Positions 1 through 7,705 of a stretch of 64,000 bases of DNA are shown in pieces. Each line of letters opens with the position of its first letter. Position 1 is the stretch's first letter. This DNA is from a virus. The notes below the pieces were generated by a model that saw nothing but the letters and a program-made list of their open reading frames with translations, ran no database searches and had not been told where the DNA came from. The stretch covers positions 248,001 through 312,000 of IMG/VR virus record IMGVR_UViG_3300044712_002668. One strand, 5' to 3'. The position numbers were made by a program, and so were the translations under genes.

Positions 1-2
1 TT

Positions 3-152
3 GGAGGTGGTGCTGAACAATGGTTGCCTATGCGGGGTGCAGGTTTTGCTGGGGGTGCGGGTTTTAATGCTCCTCAAAATTGTGTTCAGAATGATGGGGC
101 CGGGGGTAGTTATGGAGCTGGCAGTGGGGATGGTCGTGGACTTGAAGAATGA
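3..152 (+). CDS. Glycine-rich small protein, 5'-truncated by window edge
   Basis: The reading frame is open from the window edge to a TGA that overlaps the next ATG (ATGA). The visible 49 residues are Gly-rich with Ala, Asn and Asp. An AEQWLP stretch near the beginning resembles the KEQW/KEDW segment of the following genes, so this is most likely the first visible member of the same family, with its MKVLIL start outside the window or diverged. Function unknown. Confidence 0.6.
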   Translation, partial: GGGAEQWLPMRGAGFAGGAGFNAPQNCVQNDGAGGSYGAGSGDGRGLEE

Positions 153-367
153 AAGTAATAATCCTGAATAAAGAGCATTGGCAGATGCCAGAGAATAAAA
201 GTTATTTTCAAAGCGGTCACGGGACTGGAACTGGAATTGGTTTGGGTTTGGGATATGGATCTGGTGGTTTTGGAGTTGATAATGAGATGGGTAGTGGTAG
301 TGGTCTTGCTGATGGTGGTGGTAATGGGATGGGTGTTGGAAATGGCGGCGAGATACATGAAGAATGA
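149..367 (+). CDS. MKVLIL-KEDW glycine-rich protein, copy 1
   Basis: 72 residues. The N-terminus MKVIILNKEHWQMPE matches the leader shared by about 16 genes here; the rest is alternating Gly-X (GTGTGIGLGLGYGSGG). The start overlaps the previous stop as ATGA and the gene ends in ATGA with the next copy, so translation is probably coupled. There is no signal peptide or membrane segment. The family is not one I recognise. The Gly-X pattern would suit a polyglycine-II fold, as in some phage adhesins, but that is inference. Confidence 0.85.
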   Translation: MKVIILNKEHWQMPENKSYFQSGHGTGTGIGLGLGYGSGGFGVDNEMGSGSGLADGGGNGMGVGNGGEIHEE

Positions 368-603
368 AAGTATTGATTCTTAAAAAAGATGATTGGATGA
401 TACCGGAATCTTATTGTCATTATACAAAGGGAAATGGTGATACTGAGACTGGTGGCTGGGGAGATGGTTCTGGTAATGGGATCGGAGATTTGGGAGGAAT
501 AAATCGTCATGGTTTTGTAAATGGTGAAGGTCAGGCGAGTGGTATGGCAAATGGAGATGGCCAAGGTTGGGGCGATGGATGTTCAGAACTCCTAATGATA
601 TGA
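364..603 (+). CDS. MKVLIL-KEDW glycine-rich protein, copy 2
   Basis: 79 residues starting MKVLILKKDDWMIPE, then Gly/Asp/Asn-rich sequence (GDTETGGWGDGSGNGIG) ending in a short non-Gly tail. The start overlaps copy 1 by 4 nt and its own TGA overlaps the ATG of the small gene at 600. The leader codons differ synonymously from neighbouring copies (gta ttg att ctt against gta ata atc ctg), so the peptide rather than the DNA is conserved. Confidence 0.85.
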   Translation: MKVLILKKDDWMIPESYCHYTKGNGDTETGGWGDGSGNGIGDLGGINRHGFVNGEGQASGMANGDGQGWGDGCSELLMI

Positions 604-791
604 AAATAAAAAACATTCTAGATTTTCTCGTAACAACAATAATAAAATTGATTGGATTTGAGGACATCAGGGATGCCGAATTGTTTTTTGGTAAACCGAT
701 ATCAAATTGTTATAATGATGATTTGTCATTGACTGAAAATAAAAATATAATCGTAGAATTTATTAAGAAGAAAAACTTTGGTAGAAACTAA
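600..791 (+). CDS. Small hypothetical protein inserted in the glycine-rich array
   Basis: 63 residues. The ATG at 600 overlaps the previous TGA (ATGA) and is preferred over an in-frame ATG at 567. Residues 6-20 are hydrophobic (ILDFLVTTIIKLIGF), possibly a short membrane-associating helix, followed by a polar acidic/basic tail ending KKKNFGRN. It lacks the KEDW leader and the Gly repeats, so it is unrelated to its neighbours. Function unknown. Confidence 0.6.
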   Translation: MKIKNILDFLVTTIIKLIGFEDIRDAELFFGKPISNCYNDDLSLTENKNIIVEFIKKKNFGRN

Positions 792-792
792 T

Positions 793-1038
793 ATGAAAGT
801 TATTATCCTGAATAAAGAGGATTGGCAGCTACCAGAAGAGAGAGGGCGTGCGCAAGGTTCTGGATTTGGAAGTGGTATAGATGGTTTTTATATTGCCAAT
901 GGTTCCGGTGTATCTTCCGAATTTATAACTGGCAGGGGTCAAGGTTGCGGCAATCACCATTTCAATAATGGTAGTCATGGAATGGGATTTGGAAATGCTA
1001 GGGGACATGGTGAAGGTAACGGACTAGGTTGGGAATAA
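793..1038 (+). CDS. MKVLIL-KEDW glycine-rich protein, copy 3
   Basis: 81 residues. I start it at MKVIILNKEDWQLPE (793), because the leader begins at this Met in all copies; an upstream in-frame ATG at 778 would add MVETN. The body is Gly-rich with Ser, Asn and His (GSGFGSGIDG and GHGEGNGLG). Its TAA shares one base with the next ATG (TAATG). Confidence 0.85.
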   Translation: MKVIILNKEDWQLPEERGRAQGSGFGSGIDGFYIANGSGVSSEFITGRGQGCGNHHFNNGSHGMGFGNARGHGEGNGLGWE

Positions 1039-1274
1039 TGAAAGTTATTATCCTGAATAAAGAGGATTGGATGATAGAAGATAGTGGTTTTGGTGGTGGT
1101 CACGGTGAAGGCTGGCCAAATGTAACTGGTAAAGGTTATGGCGATTATAAAACAGCACATAATTATGGCCGTGGAGCCGCCGATGGAATTGCCGATAATA
1201 TTGATACTCTAAATTATGGGGATGGAAATGCTATTGGTTGTGGTGATGGAGATGGTCAAGGTTTTGGAAATTGA
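1038..1274 (+). CDS. MKVLIL-KEDW glycine-rich protein, copy 4
   Basis: 78 residues starting MKVIILNKEDWMIED. The first 33 bases are identical to copy 3, pointing to recent duplication, but the bodies are quite different (GGGHGEGWPNVTGKGYG, then AHNYGRGAADG). This is the best local case of a conserved leader joined to a diverged body. Confidence 0.85.
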   Translation: MKVIILNKEDWMIEDSGFGGGHGEGWPNVTGKGYGDYKTAHNYGRGAADGIADNIDTLNYGDGNAIGCGDGDGQGFGN

Positions 1275-1276
1275 TT

Positions 1277-1516
1277 ATGAAAGTAATGATTCTTAAGAAA
1301 GAAGATTGGATGATAAAGGAAGATAGAGGCTTTGGTGAAGGTGAAGGTTGTGGCGGGGTTCCTAGTTATCATCTTGCTTCTGTTGGATATGGAGAAAGTT
1401 CTTCTTTTCGGAAGGGGGATGGAAACGGTCTGGGGGAAGGTCAAGATGCATGCAACGGACGCGGCTTCTGTCACTATGGTTGTGGAGATGGCTCCGGTTG
1501 TGGATATGGAAAATGA
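1277..1516 (+). CDS. MKVLIL-KEDW glycine-rich protein, copy 5
   Basis: 79 residues starting MKVMILKKEDWMIKE, followed by a Gly/Glu-rich stretch and a Cys-containing Gly-rich C-terminus (GRGFCHYGCGDGSGCGYGK). It lies two bases after the previous TGA and overlaps the next copy by ATGA. The four cysteines in the C-terminal half are more than in most copies. Confidence 0.85.
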   Translation: MKVMILKKEDWMIKEDRGFGEGEGCGGVPSYHLASVGYGESSSFRKGDGNGLGEGQDACNGRGFCHYGCGDGSGCGYGK

Positions 1517-1749
1517 AAGTAATTATTTTAGATAAAGAAGATTGGTTAAAGAAAGAATGTAGTTTTGGATGTGGTTATTGCGCTCAATATGGTATAGCCG
1601 AAGGTAGTGGTGTTTATTCTGGTAATTGCCTTGATTCTGGTATTACTCAAGATGGATCTGGAGAAGCTGATGGTTCCAGCTGTGGTGAAATGTTTTCTTG
1701 TTTAGGAAGAGGGTATTGTACAGGATCTGGTGGTGTATATTTGAGGTGA
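1513..1749 (+). CDS. MKVLIL-KEDW glycine-rich protein, copy 6, Cys-containing
   Basis: 78 residues starting MKVIILDKEDWLKKE. The body is Gly/Ser-rich with seven or so cysteines (CSFGCGYCAQYG and later CGEMFSCLGRGYC). Cys spacing varies between copies, so a conserved disulfide pattern is not obvious. Start chosen at the leader Met, overlapping the copy 5 stop. Confidence 0.85.
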   Translation: MKVIILDKEDWLKKECSFGCGYCAQYGIAEGSGVYSGNCLDSGITQDGSGEADGSSCGEMFSCLGRGYCTGSGGVYLR

Positions 1750-1762
1750 TTGGTATTGAATA

Positions 1763-1996
1763 ATGAAAGTGCTAATCCTAAACAAAGAACAATGGTTATG
1801 GGAACAGCTTGGAGCTGGTTCAGGTAGTGGTGCTAATTATGATAGATATGCAACTGAAGGATATGGCTCTACATGTGATATAACTTATGGTTTTGGTTAT
1901 GGAAGAGCTGATGGTAGTGGAGATTGTAAATATGGAACAAGTACTGGGAGCGGGTATATTTTAGGTTCTGGTGATGGTCGTGGTAGCGGTGAATGA
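1763..1996 (+). CDS. MKVLIL-KEDW glycine-rich protein, copy 7
   Basis: 77 residues. The leader is MKVLILNKEQWLWEQ, lacking the usual PE, and the body is Gly/Ser/Tyr-rich (GAGSGSGANYD, GFGYGRADGSGD, GSGDGRGSGE). It follows the previous gene by 13 nt rather than overlapping. GDG/GRG dipeptides recur here as in other copies. Confidence 0.85.
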   Translation: MKVLILNKEQWLWEQLGAGSGSGANYDRYATEGYGSTCDITYGFGYGRADGSGDCKYGTSTGSGYILGSGDGRGSGE

Positions 1997-2003
1997 TTCT
2001 AAA

Positions 2004-2228
2004 ATGAAAGTAATTGTTTTAGATAAAAAATGTTGGATGATACCAGAAACAGGATGGGGTTCCGGACAAGCTACCGGTAATGCTGGGTATCATATTTCAG
2101 TGGTGAATGGTTGTGGTAGCACCATGGATGTTGTTTTTGGTAATGGTTGTGGCGGTAGTGGAATGAGTAAAAAATTCGGATCTGGTTTGTGTAGAGGTGA
2201 AGGTACTGGTAATGGAAACGGCTACTAA
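2004..2228 (+). CDS. MKVLIL-KEDW glycine-rich protein, copy 8
   Basis: 74 residues. The leader MKVIVLDKKCWMIPE is the most diverged of the tandem group (KKCW for KEDW) but keeps Trp at position 11. The body is Gly-rich with Val/Ser interruptions, ending GEGTGNGNGY. It is the last copy of the first tandem cluster; a PcfJ-like gene follows after 19 nt. Confidence 0.82.
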   Translation: MKVIVLDKKCWMIPETGWGSGQATGNAGYHISVVNGCGSTMDVVFGNGCGGSGMSKKFGSGLCRGEGTGNGNGY

Positions 2229-2247
2229 TAACAAGGAAAGATACACC

Positions 2248-3078
2248 ATGAAAAAGAAGAACATCTCCAATTCAGAGATTGATCTTTCCATTTCGGTTCT
2301 TGAAGCTCTAGGATATGAACAAGAACTTTCCATTCTAAATTCTGTTCCTCCCGCAAAGAAAGTAAACATCATCCGGGCAATTGGAGAAATCAATAAGAAT
2401 CTGAATATTGTTTCCGGAAAGGTTGTTTGTGAAAGTTATCCCAAGTTGAAGCCTCCCATTGCTGCCAAGGTGATTCTCGGCATTCCAGTTGGTGAAGGGC
2501 TCACTCACAGGGAGCGTCATGAATGGTTGTCAGAAGGCGCTGAGCTTGAGCCTATCAAGTGGTTGCTCAGGGGTACCGGATTGGAAGCCCGGACATTGAG
2601 TGTGGCTCGTTGGCTTCTGAAGGTATTGAATAACGAGGAGCAGAAGGCTGCTTTGTATAAGACCCGGCGTGAGGGAAGGCTTGCGGATCATACGATTGAT
2701 TTGATGCCGAGTGATTGTGAGGGAGGAGTTAATGAAGCGATTGCCAGGCGAGAGGATCGAATGGCAGTCAATGAGTTTGGAGCTGAGAAGCTTTGTGAGC
2801 ATCCTCCTTGGATCAAGCGATTGGGAGGCCGGGTAACGGTGCTTGATACGGCGGTTGCTTTGGAGCGTGAGGGTCGGGAGATGAGCCATTGCGTGGGAGG
2901 TTATGCAAGCAATGTTAAGAACGGGACTAGCATTATTGTTTCCATCAAGGCATGGGGACATCGTGCAACGGTTGAGTATAATCGTTCTCGTAAGATTGTT
3001 CAGATGAAGAGCAAGGCCAACTCGGACCCGTCGAAGTTGTGCAAGCTGCTTGCAAAGTTGGCGGTGGGAGATGGCTAG
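2248..3078 (+). CDS. PcfJ-like protein
   Basis: 276 residues from the ATG at 2248, which has a good AAGGAAAG ribosome site; upstream in-frame starts would run through the previous gene. The C-terminal third has EMSHCVGGY followed about 15 residues later by IIVSIKAWGHRATVEYN, matching the [MG]xHCVGxY...I.S......TIE signature of PcfJ-like proteins of conjugative plasmids and phages. The molecular role of PcfJ is not established. GC content is higher than in the glycine-rich genes. The stop overlaps the next start. Confidence 0.75.
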   Translation: MKKKNISNSEIDLSISVLEALGYEQELSILNSVPPAKKVNIIRAIGEINKNLNIVSGKVVCESYPKLKPPIAAKVILGIPVGEGLTHRERHEWLSEGAELEPIKWLLRGTGLEARTLSVARWLLKVLNNEEQKAALYKTRREGRLADHTIDLMPSDCEGGVNEAIARREDRMAVNEFGAEKLCEHPPWIKRLGGRVTVLDTAVALEREGREMSHCVGGYASNVKNGTSIIVSIKAWGHRATVEYNRSRKIVQMKSKANSDPSKLCKLLAKLAVGDG

Positions 3079-3250
3079 AAGATTGGATGAGGGAGAGGAG
3101 GGGTATTGTTCACACGAGTATCTTCCTGAGGAGGATGGTACTGTATATCGTTGTGAAAGAAGTTATAAAGATTTTATTTTGTTTGAGTTGGATGGTCATG
3201 TTTATTGTGAACAACATCTACCTGAGGATGATGAAGGTATTGATTCTTAA
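3071..3250 (+). CDS. Small Cys/His protein, possible zinc binder
   Basis: 59 residues from the ATG overlapping the PcfJ-like stop. Cys and His are spaced as CSHEYLPEEDGTVYRC and later HVYCEQH, with the tail HLPEDDEGIDS. This could hold one zinc ion, but the arrangement matches no family I can name. It overlaps the following glycine-rich gene by 20 nt in another frame. Confidence 0.6.
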   Translation: MARRLDEGEEGYCSHEYLPEEDGTVYRCERSYKDFILFELDGHVYCEQHLPEDDEGIDS

Positions 3251-3452
3251 GAAAGAGGATTGGATGAAGCCGGAGACTGGTATGACTGGTAGAGGATCAA
3301 GTCAAGACAACGGTTACGGCGCTGGTTTTGGATACGGCACAGATCATGGATACGTTTATCGTGACGGCAAGAATGGTAGTTGTTATGGCCATGGTTATGC
3401 AGATGGTTTTGCTGGAAATGGTATTGGTTATGGTGGTGGTAATGGGAGCTGA
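3231..3452 (+). CDS. MKVLIL-KEDW glycine-rich protein, copy 9
   Basis: 73 residues. The leader is MKVLILKKEDWMKPE, with a Gly/Tyr/Asp-rich body (GYGAGFGYGTDHGY and GFAGNGIGYGGGNGS). It starts inside the end of the preceding small gene. An acidic out-of-frame reading frame without its own start continues downstream to 3571. Confidence 0.85.
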   Translation: MKVLILKKEDWMKPETGMTGRGSSQDNGYGAGFGYGTDHGYVYRDGKNGSCYGHGYADGFAGNGIGYGGGNGS

Positions 3453-3560
3453 CAGGTGATAAGGGTATTGGGCAAGGCGATGAGATAGACCATATCGAAT
3501 TTGAAGATGAATGGCAACCTCAAGTTGAAGATAATGAATGGCAGCGACTGCAAGACGAAT

Positions 3561-4070
3561 ATGAACGATAACATCACTCCCAGAGTTTATGTAGGAACCT
3601 ACGCCAAGTACAACTCCGGTAACCTTGACGGAAAATGGTTCGATCCTTCCTTGTTCGATTCCAAGGAGGATTTTCTAGAGGCCGTCCAGAATTATCACGG
3701 TCCCGGTGAACATGAATTCATGTTCCAAGATTGGGAAGGCATCCCAGCCAGGTTCATCTCAGAAAGTTATATCAATGAAGATCTCTGGGGTTATCTGGAT
3801 CAGGATGAGGAAACTCAAAAGATCCTGCTTGGATGGCTTCAGTATGAATTGAACGGCACCCTGGAAGCTGCCCAGGATAAGTTCATTGGTGTTTATGATT
3901 CTCCCAATGATTATGCTTATGAATACATTGAGAGTATGATGGATAAAAAGCAATTCGAAATCGTTCAGAATTATCTGGACCTTGATGCTATCGTCAGGGA
4001 TCTTGAATGTGGTTCTATTTATTTTGCACTTATTGATGGTCAAACTTACGTATATGATACAGCGCTATGA
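3561..4070 (+). CDS. ardA: Antirestriction protein ArdA
   Basis: 169 residues. The start at 3561 (MNDNITPRVYVG) is chosen because it aligns with other ArdA N-termini and overlaps the stop of an upstream acidic frame; an in-frame ATG at 3501 is possible. TPRVYVGTYAKYNSG and the following GKWFD are the ArdA N-terminal signature, and the protein is strongly acidic throughout. ArdA proteins mimic B-form DNA and block type I restriction enzymes (established for the family); here it would protect incoming phage DNA. Length is normal for the family (about 165-185). Confidence 0.9.
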   Translation: MNDNITPRVYVGTYAKYNSGNLDGKWFDPSLFDSKEDFLEAVQNYHGPGEHEFMFQDWEGIPARFISESYINEDLWGYLDQDEETQKILLGWLQYELNGTLEAAQDKFIGVYDSPNDYAYEYIESMMDKKQFEIVQNYLDLDAIVRDLECGSIYFALIDGQTYVYDTAL

Positions 4071-4219
4071 AAACTATCTGTGAAATCCTCCAGGGTATCT
4101 GTCTATATGGTTTTGGAATCCCGGTTGGCTCCCGAGGTCATAATGGTCCTGGGTTCTATCGTGAACAACTTCTGATTGGCGAAGTTGTTATCTACGATAA
4201 AACTACAAGATATGTTTGA
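4067..4219 (+). CDS. Small hypothetical protein
   Basis: 50 residues, MKTICEILQGICLYGFGIPV then a polar C-terminus ending TTRYV. The start overlaps the ardA stop (ATGA) and its TGA overlaps the start of the zinc-ribbon gene at 4212. No domain recognised. The tight overlap on both sides is the main support. Confidence 0.55.
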   Translation: MKTICEILQGICLYGFGIPVGSRGHNGPGFYREQLLIGEVVIYDKTTRYV

Positions 4220-4400
4220 AAAAGGCTTTCTAGATTCTAATGATAATATTCCTTTTGATGATACAACGTTGAAAAAGCGTTGTATTCATTGCAATTATGA
4301 AAGATACATTCAAGATGAATATTGTATGGGATGCGGAAACAATTGGGAAGTTAGTTATGATGAGCAACCTGAGAGCATCATCGCAGAGGAAGAGCCATGA
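4212..4400 (+). CDS. Small zinc-ribbon protein
   Basis: 62 residues from the ATG at 4212. CIHC at mid-protein and CMGC 16 residues later form a two-knuckle zinc ribbon, followed by a Glu-rich tail (IIAEEEP). An upstream TTG at 4176 is in frame but would overlap the previous gene more. It ends in ATGA with the next gene. Confidence 0.65.
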   Translation: MFEKGFLDSNDNIPFDDTTLKKRCIHCNYERYIQDEYCMGCGNNWEVSYDEQPESIIAEEEP

Positions 4401-4693
4401 AAACCACTACGGTACAGTATGTTAGTTTTTCTGCCGAAGAGATTCGTAATATTGTAATGGGTTATATTGTTGCTGAACGTAAGGAATTGATTATCGATGC
4501 TATCAAGACTATTTGCGGTGGGAATGTATCGGCGGTTGTTGTTGCTCCTGATGGGGTTGTTACGGTAAAGTTGAACGAAATCAATACCAGCGGGTTTGCT
4601 ATTGCTGTTACCGATTCTGCTATTGCAGATGCGGCTATTGATGCTGCCATGGGACATGAAACCAAAGTGGAGCTTCAAAGGAAGGTGGGATGA
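4397..4693 (+). CDS. Hypothetical protein
   Basis: 98 residues, start and stop both in ATGA overlaps. A beta-rich middle (VSAVVVAPDGVVTVKLNEIN) is followed by an Ala/Ile-rich helix-like C-terminus (SAIADAAIDAAMGH). No recognised family. Confidence 0.7.
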   Translation: MKTTTVQYVSFSAEEIRNIVMGYIVAERKELIIDAIKTICGGNVSAVVVAPDGVVTVKLNEINTSGFAIAVTDSAIADAAIDAAMGHETKVELQRKVG

Positions 4694-4905
4694 AATTAAC
4701 AAAGCAAGGTGTTAGAGATTTGGATCCTCCAAATAAAAAGCGGAATGATAAAGTAATTATTCCGAAAAATTGTTCTCATAAGAGAATGAGATATTGTTGT
4801 TATCCTAAGAAATGCGGACATCTTGTATGTCCTGATTGTGGATTGGCATATGATGAAATGGCTGACAATCCATGCTTTGATGTTGATATTGATATGAAAG
4901 GATGA
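4690..4905 (+). CDS. Small zinc-ribbon protein
   Basis: 71 residues, basic at the N-terminus. CCYPKKCGHLVCPDCG contains CxxxxC and CxxC pairs typical of a zinc ribbon. ATGA overlaps link it to both neighbours. It may bind nucleic acid or protein; no specific function can be assigned. Confidence 0.68.
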   Translation: MKLTKQGVRDLDPPNKKRNDKVIIPKNCSHKRMRYCCYPKKCGHLVCPDCGLAYDEMADNPCFDVDIDMKG

Positions 4906-5402
4906 TACAAGATATGACAAACGAAAAAGGAATGACCAGAGAATCTTATCGTTTGAGTTTGATTAAGTTGGAGGAACCTTCTCCTGAATGGGTGAAGGGT
5001 TGCATTGAGAGAGGGTTTACTCTTGAAAAGCCTCATGAAGATGAAAGACATGAAATTCTTAAAAAGAAACTTCTTTCATATAAGGGATGGGCAGTATGTA
5101 TTTACAATGAGGAGGATTTGGAAAAGCTATTGAGTGATAGGTCGAAACTATATTTCGCTGCCCATTTGAGAATGAAGGCAGGGCTTCCTTCTCAATGTCA
5201 TTTCAATACATGTAGGAACCATGAAGATTATGGATATAAGATTTGTACTGGGTATGCATTGACCAGGGATGGAATGTGGAGACAACATTCCTGGGGTTTG
5301 GATGGTAGGAATATTATTGAGACTACTACTCGTAGAATTCTTTATTACGGTTTTGAAATGACTGATACGGAAACTAAAGAATTTTGCTATGATAACATCT
5401 AA
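4902..5402 (+). CDS. Conserved hypothetical with HSW...IETT motif
   Basis: 166 residues. The C-terminal half has CHFNTCRN, then TGYALTRDGMWRQHSWGLDG and IIETTTRRILYYGF. The order Cys-His-x-Asn, GYAL, WRQHSW and ETT resembles a small conserved protein family of bacteria and phages of unknown function. His and Cys could form an active or metal site, but this is unproven. The start overlaps the previous TGA. Confidence 0.7.
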   Translation: MIQDMTNEKGMTRESYRLSLIKLEEPSPEWVKGCIERGFTLEKPHEDERHEILKKKLLSYKGWAVCIYNEEDLEKLLSDRSKLYFAAHLRMKAGLPSQCHFNTCRNHEDYGYKICTGYALTRDGMWRQHSWGLDGRNIIETTTRRILYYGFEMTDTETKEFCYDNI

Positions 5403-5404
5403 AT

Positions 5405-5650
5405 ATGATCATCAAACTGGAAACAGAGTTGGAAGATATTGCCGCCCAGGAATTAGCGGATTTGATTTTGACAGCTCGCGAAAAGTATAATCGTAATCTT
5501 GTTCGTAGAATCCGTAGACTCTGGGATAATGAATCTTGGAATTCAATTCTTAAAAAGATTGATACCGAAGGTTCCACTTGGTATGTTTGGTGGATGGATG
5601 GTGTGCGAAAGTTTATTCGCACCAATAAACTAAAGATTGTGGAGAGGTAA
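5405..5650 (+). CDS. Hypothetical protein
   Basis: 81 residues, largely charged alpha-helix by composition (ETELEDIAAQELADLILTAR) with a Trp-rich end (STWYVWWMDGVRKF). It begins two bases after the previous stop. No family recognised. Confidence 0.68.
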   Translation: MIIKLETELEDIAAQELADLILTAREKYNRNLVRRIRRLWDNESWNSILKKIDTEGSTWYVWWMDGVRKFIRTNKLKIVER

Positions 5651-5652
5651 GC

Positions 5653-5934
5653 ATGGATAACAATCTAATAGATTTGTTGGAGAGAGCTGATGAACTTGGA
5701 AAGCTTCTAACAGCACAGTATGAGAAACAGTATAAGAAAACTTTTGGTAAGAATATAAACAAAGGGTTTACAATCAATATATCTTTTATTAATAGTGGTG
5801 ATAAGAGGTTCTGGTCTTCAATAGAAGGTTTGCGTGGTGAATCTTTGGAATCACAGATGGCATCCACTCCAGAGAAAGCTGTTGAGTTTTTGATTCAGGA
5901 TCTTGAACTTGTACTGTTTGGACGTAAACAATGA
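5653..5934 (+). CDS. Hypothetical protein
   Basis: 93 residues, helical N-terminus (NNLIDLLERADELGKLL) and mixed remainder; ends with ATGA into the next gene. GAGAGGTAAGC just before the ATG gives a fair ribosome site. Unknown function. Confidence 0.7.
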   Translation: MDNNLIDLLERADELGKLLTAQYEKQYKKTFGKNINKGFTINISFINSGDKRFWSSIEGLRGESLESQMASTPEKAVEFLIQDLELVLFGRKQ

Positions 5935-6167
5935 AAGACGTATCTCAATTCTATCTTGAGGAGAAACGCAAGATAGAGAGTTTATCATCGTTTGAAGAAG
6001 TCAAGAATTGTTTTGAAGAATTCAATAAGGCAATCCTGAATCATCCTTATAAGCAGGGACATACTGTTGATATGGATGAATATAATCATTATCTTGATTT
6101 GGTAGCACTTGTTGATGGTCCGCTGCAGGATCGGTACTGGTGGTTCTATCCCCAATCAAAACAATGA
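5931..6167 (+). CDS. Hypothetical protein
   Basis: 78 residues, probably all-helical with Glu/Lys heptads early (EEKRKIESLSSFEEVKNCF). Both ends are in ATGA overlaps. No domain recognised. Confidence 0.7.
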   Translation: MKDVSQFYLEEKRKIESLSSFEEVKNCFEEFNKAILNHPYKQGHTVDMDEYNHYLDLVALVDGPLQDRYWWFYPQSKQ

Positions 6168-6931
6168 ATAACCCTCTCAATGTAGGTTTGCCAAAATGGC
6201 CCGGTATTATTGTTGTAGGGAAAAGTGTTACTTCTGATCAAGCAGCAGAGATAATTATAAGGACTAACGCTTGGTATTACGGATGCAATGATAAGAAGTG
6301 GGAGAAGATAGTAGATAAGGTTACTGGATTGAAGAGTTTTTCAAGTACACATGATCTTCCTAAAGATCAGCTAAATAAGGCATTGGCTTTGATTGAGAAG
6401 CTCAGAGATGATTTTGATAATTCAATTCATCATATTGACCTTGAATATCTTTATACAGCATGGGTGATGTCAGCCTATATTGGCGGACCTCATGGCTGGA
6501 TTAATTGGGATGGCTCCATTGCTTATGGAGGTCATAATATTGGTAAGTATCCTTCTGCAGAAACCGTCTTCAATGAATGGAAGCTGATTGCAGAAGCTTT
6601 TCCGTTTCTGGATCTTCGTTGTCAGCTTATGAATGCAGAAGCTTGTGAAGATGGTGTTCCTGTTATTGAGTATGTAATCAATAACGGTACTGTTACCGCA
6701 AAGGAACCTACCGAGATAATCAATTGTTATACCAGGAAAAGTTTGGAGGAAGAAATGTTTATGTTGCATCGTAGTGGCAGGGAGAGGGGATGTGATGAGG
6801 ATACACTTCGAAGGTCTTTGCTTCTGGTCTGGAAGAAGTTTGACTCTGTTCCTGAATGGGTTTCAAATGATTCTGGTTGGAAACGTTTTGGGATTGAATC
6901 CGTGATCAAGAGGGTAAATGCCAACACGTAA
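6164..6931 (+). CDS. Hypothetical protein
   Basis: 255 residues from MNNPLNVGLPKWPG; the ATG at 6164 overlaps the previous stop and is preferred over an in-frame start at 6140. IGGPHGWINWDGSIAYGG near residue 115 and many Trp and Asp residues suggest a folded globular protein. It ends 14 nt inside the next gene. Confidence 0.72.
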   Translation: MNNPLNVGLPKWPGIIVVGKSVTSDQAAEIIIRTNAWYYGCNDKKWEKIVDKVTGLKSFSSTHDLPKDQLNKALALIEKLRDDFDNSIHHIDLEYLYTAWVMSAYIGGPHGWINWDGSIAYGGHNIGKYPSAETVFNEWKLIAEAFPFLDLRCQLMNAEACEDGVPVIEYVINNGTVTAKEPTEIINCYTRKSLEEEMFMLHRSGRERGCDEDTLRRSLLLVWKKFDSVPEWVSNDSGWKRFGIESVIKRVNANT

Positions 6932-7199
6932 ATTCCACAGGATTCATTTCAAACCTGCCAAGGCCAAGCCCAGGTTTTATTGGAACTATAGATTGATATG
7001 GAATGAGGAACATAAATGTTTTGCTACACATGAAGTTTATTATACAGATGATAAAATCAATAGTTGGACTGAAAGAGATGTAGGGATTCTTTGTAAGGAT
7101 ATTGAAGAGTTCAAAGAGATTATGAAAGAGATTGCACTAAGCCCGCTTTTGATGATCAAGAACGTGGATGGCAAGGAAGTGCTGGTGCCCTATGAGTAA
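6918..7199 (+). CDS. Hypothetical protein
   Basis: 93 residues with a basic N-terminus (MPTRKFHRIHFKPAKAK) and acidic middle. It overlaps the previous gene by 14 nt and the next by 8 nt. The length and composition could suit a small nucleic-acid-binding or interaction protein, without firm evidence. Confidence 0.65.
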   Translation: MPTRKFHRIHFKPAKAKPRFYWNYRLIWNEEHKCFATHEVYYTDDKINSWTERDVGILCKDIEEFKEIMKEIALSPLLMIKNVDGKEVLVPYE

Positions 7200-7704
7200 C
7201 GCATATAAGCAGGAATGGCAGATTTGTGGAATTGCTGAAGCCGGTGTGTATGCCACTACCGTTCCTGTAAAGTGGGGAAGTTCAACCTCGATTGGTTCGG
7301 TTACTACTTATGTTCCGATGTTGAAGGCTGAGGTTGGTAATCTTATTGAAGGTGGGGTTGTTGTTGATAAACGAACGGTCAAGATTGATAACTTGATTCA
7401 TTATGTTGTATCGGGGCCGATGCTTGACACGCAATTGCCCCCAGGAACTGCCAAGGACTGGGACAAGGTGAAACCCTGTGAGGATGCCAAAAACCTCAAG
7501 AGCTTCGATTATGTGTCATTGGACCTGTATCTGAAGCTATGGAGGGAATTGGGGGCAAGGATTGGACAGAGGAAGGGAGATCAGATTATCTGGGAGGATG
7601 GCCGGGTATGGAACATTCCTGATGAGGAGCACCGATACATTGATGAGAATGGCAAGCGTAGGAGTTCTCAGGATGAGTTGAGGGAGCTTGGAATGGCAAG
7701 TTGA
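7192..7704 (+). CDS. Hypothetical protein
   Basis: 170 residues from MSNAYKQEWQICG. The ATG overlaps the end of the previous gene; an in-frame upstream start at 7168 is less economical. The middle is beta-rich, and the C-terminus (GRVWNIPDEEHRYIDENGKR) is acidic/basic mixed. GC is higher than in its neighbours, like the PcfJ and SNF2 genes. Confidence 0.7.
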   Translation: MSNAYKQEWQICGIAEAGVYATTVPVKWGSSTSIGSVTTYVPMLKAEVGNLIEGGVVVDKRTVKIDNLIHYVVSGPMLDTQLPPGTAKDWDKVKPCEDAKNLKSFDYVSLDLYLKLWRELGARIGQRKGDQIIWEDGRVWNIPDEEHRYIDENGKRRSSQDELRELGMAS

Positions 7705-7705
7705 A

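Noticed and set aside
149-2228. Glycine-rich genes as a DNA tandem repeat or CRISPR-like array
   Set aside because: The DNA varies at synonymous sites and reading frames are kept, so these are diverged protein genes, not simple repeats.
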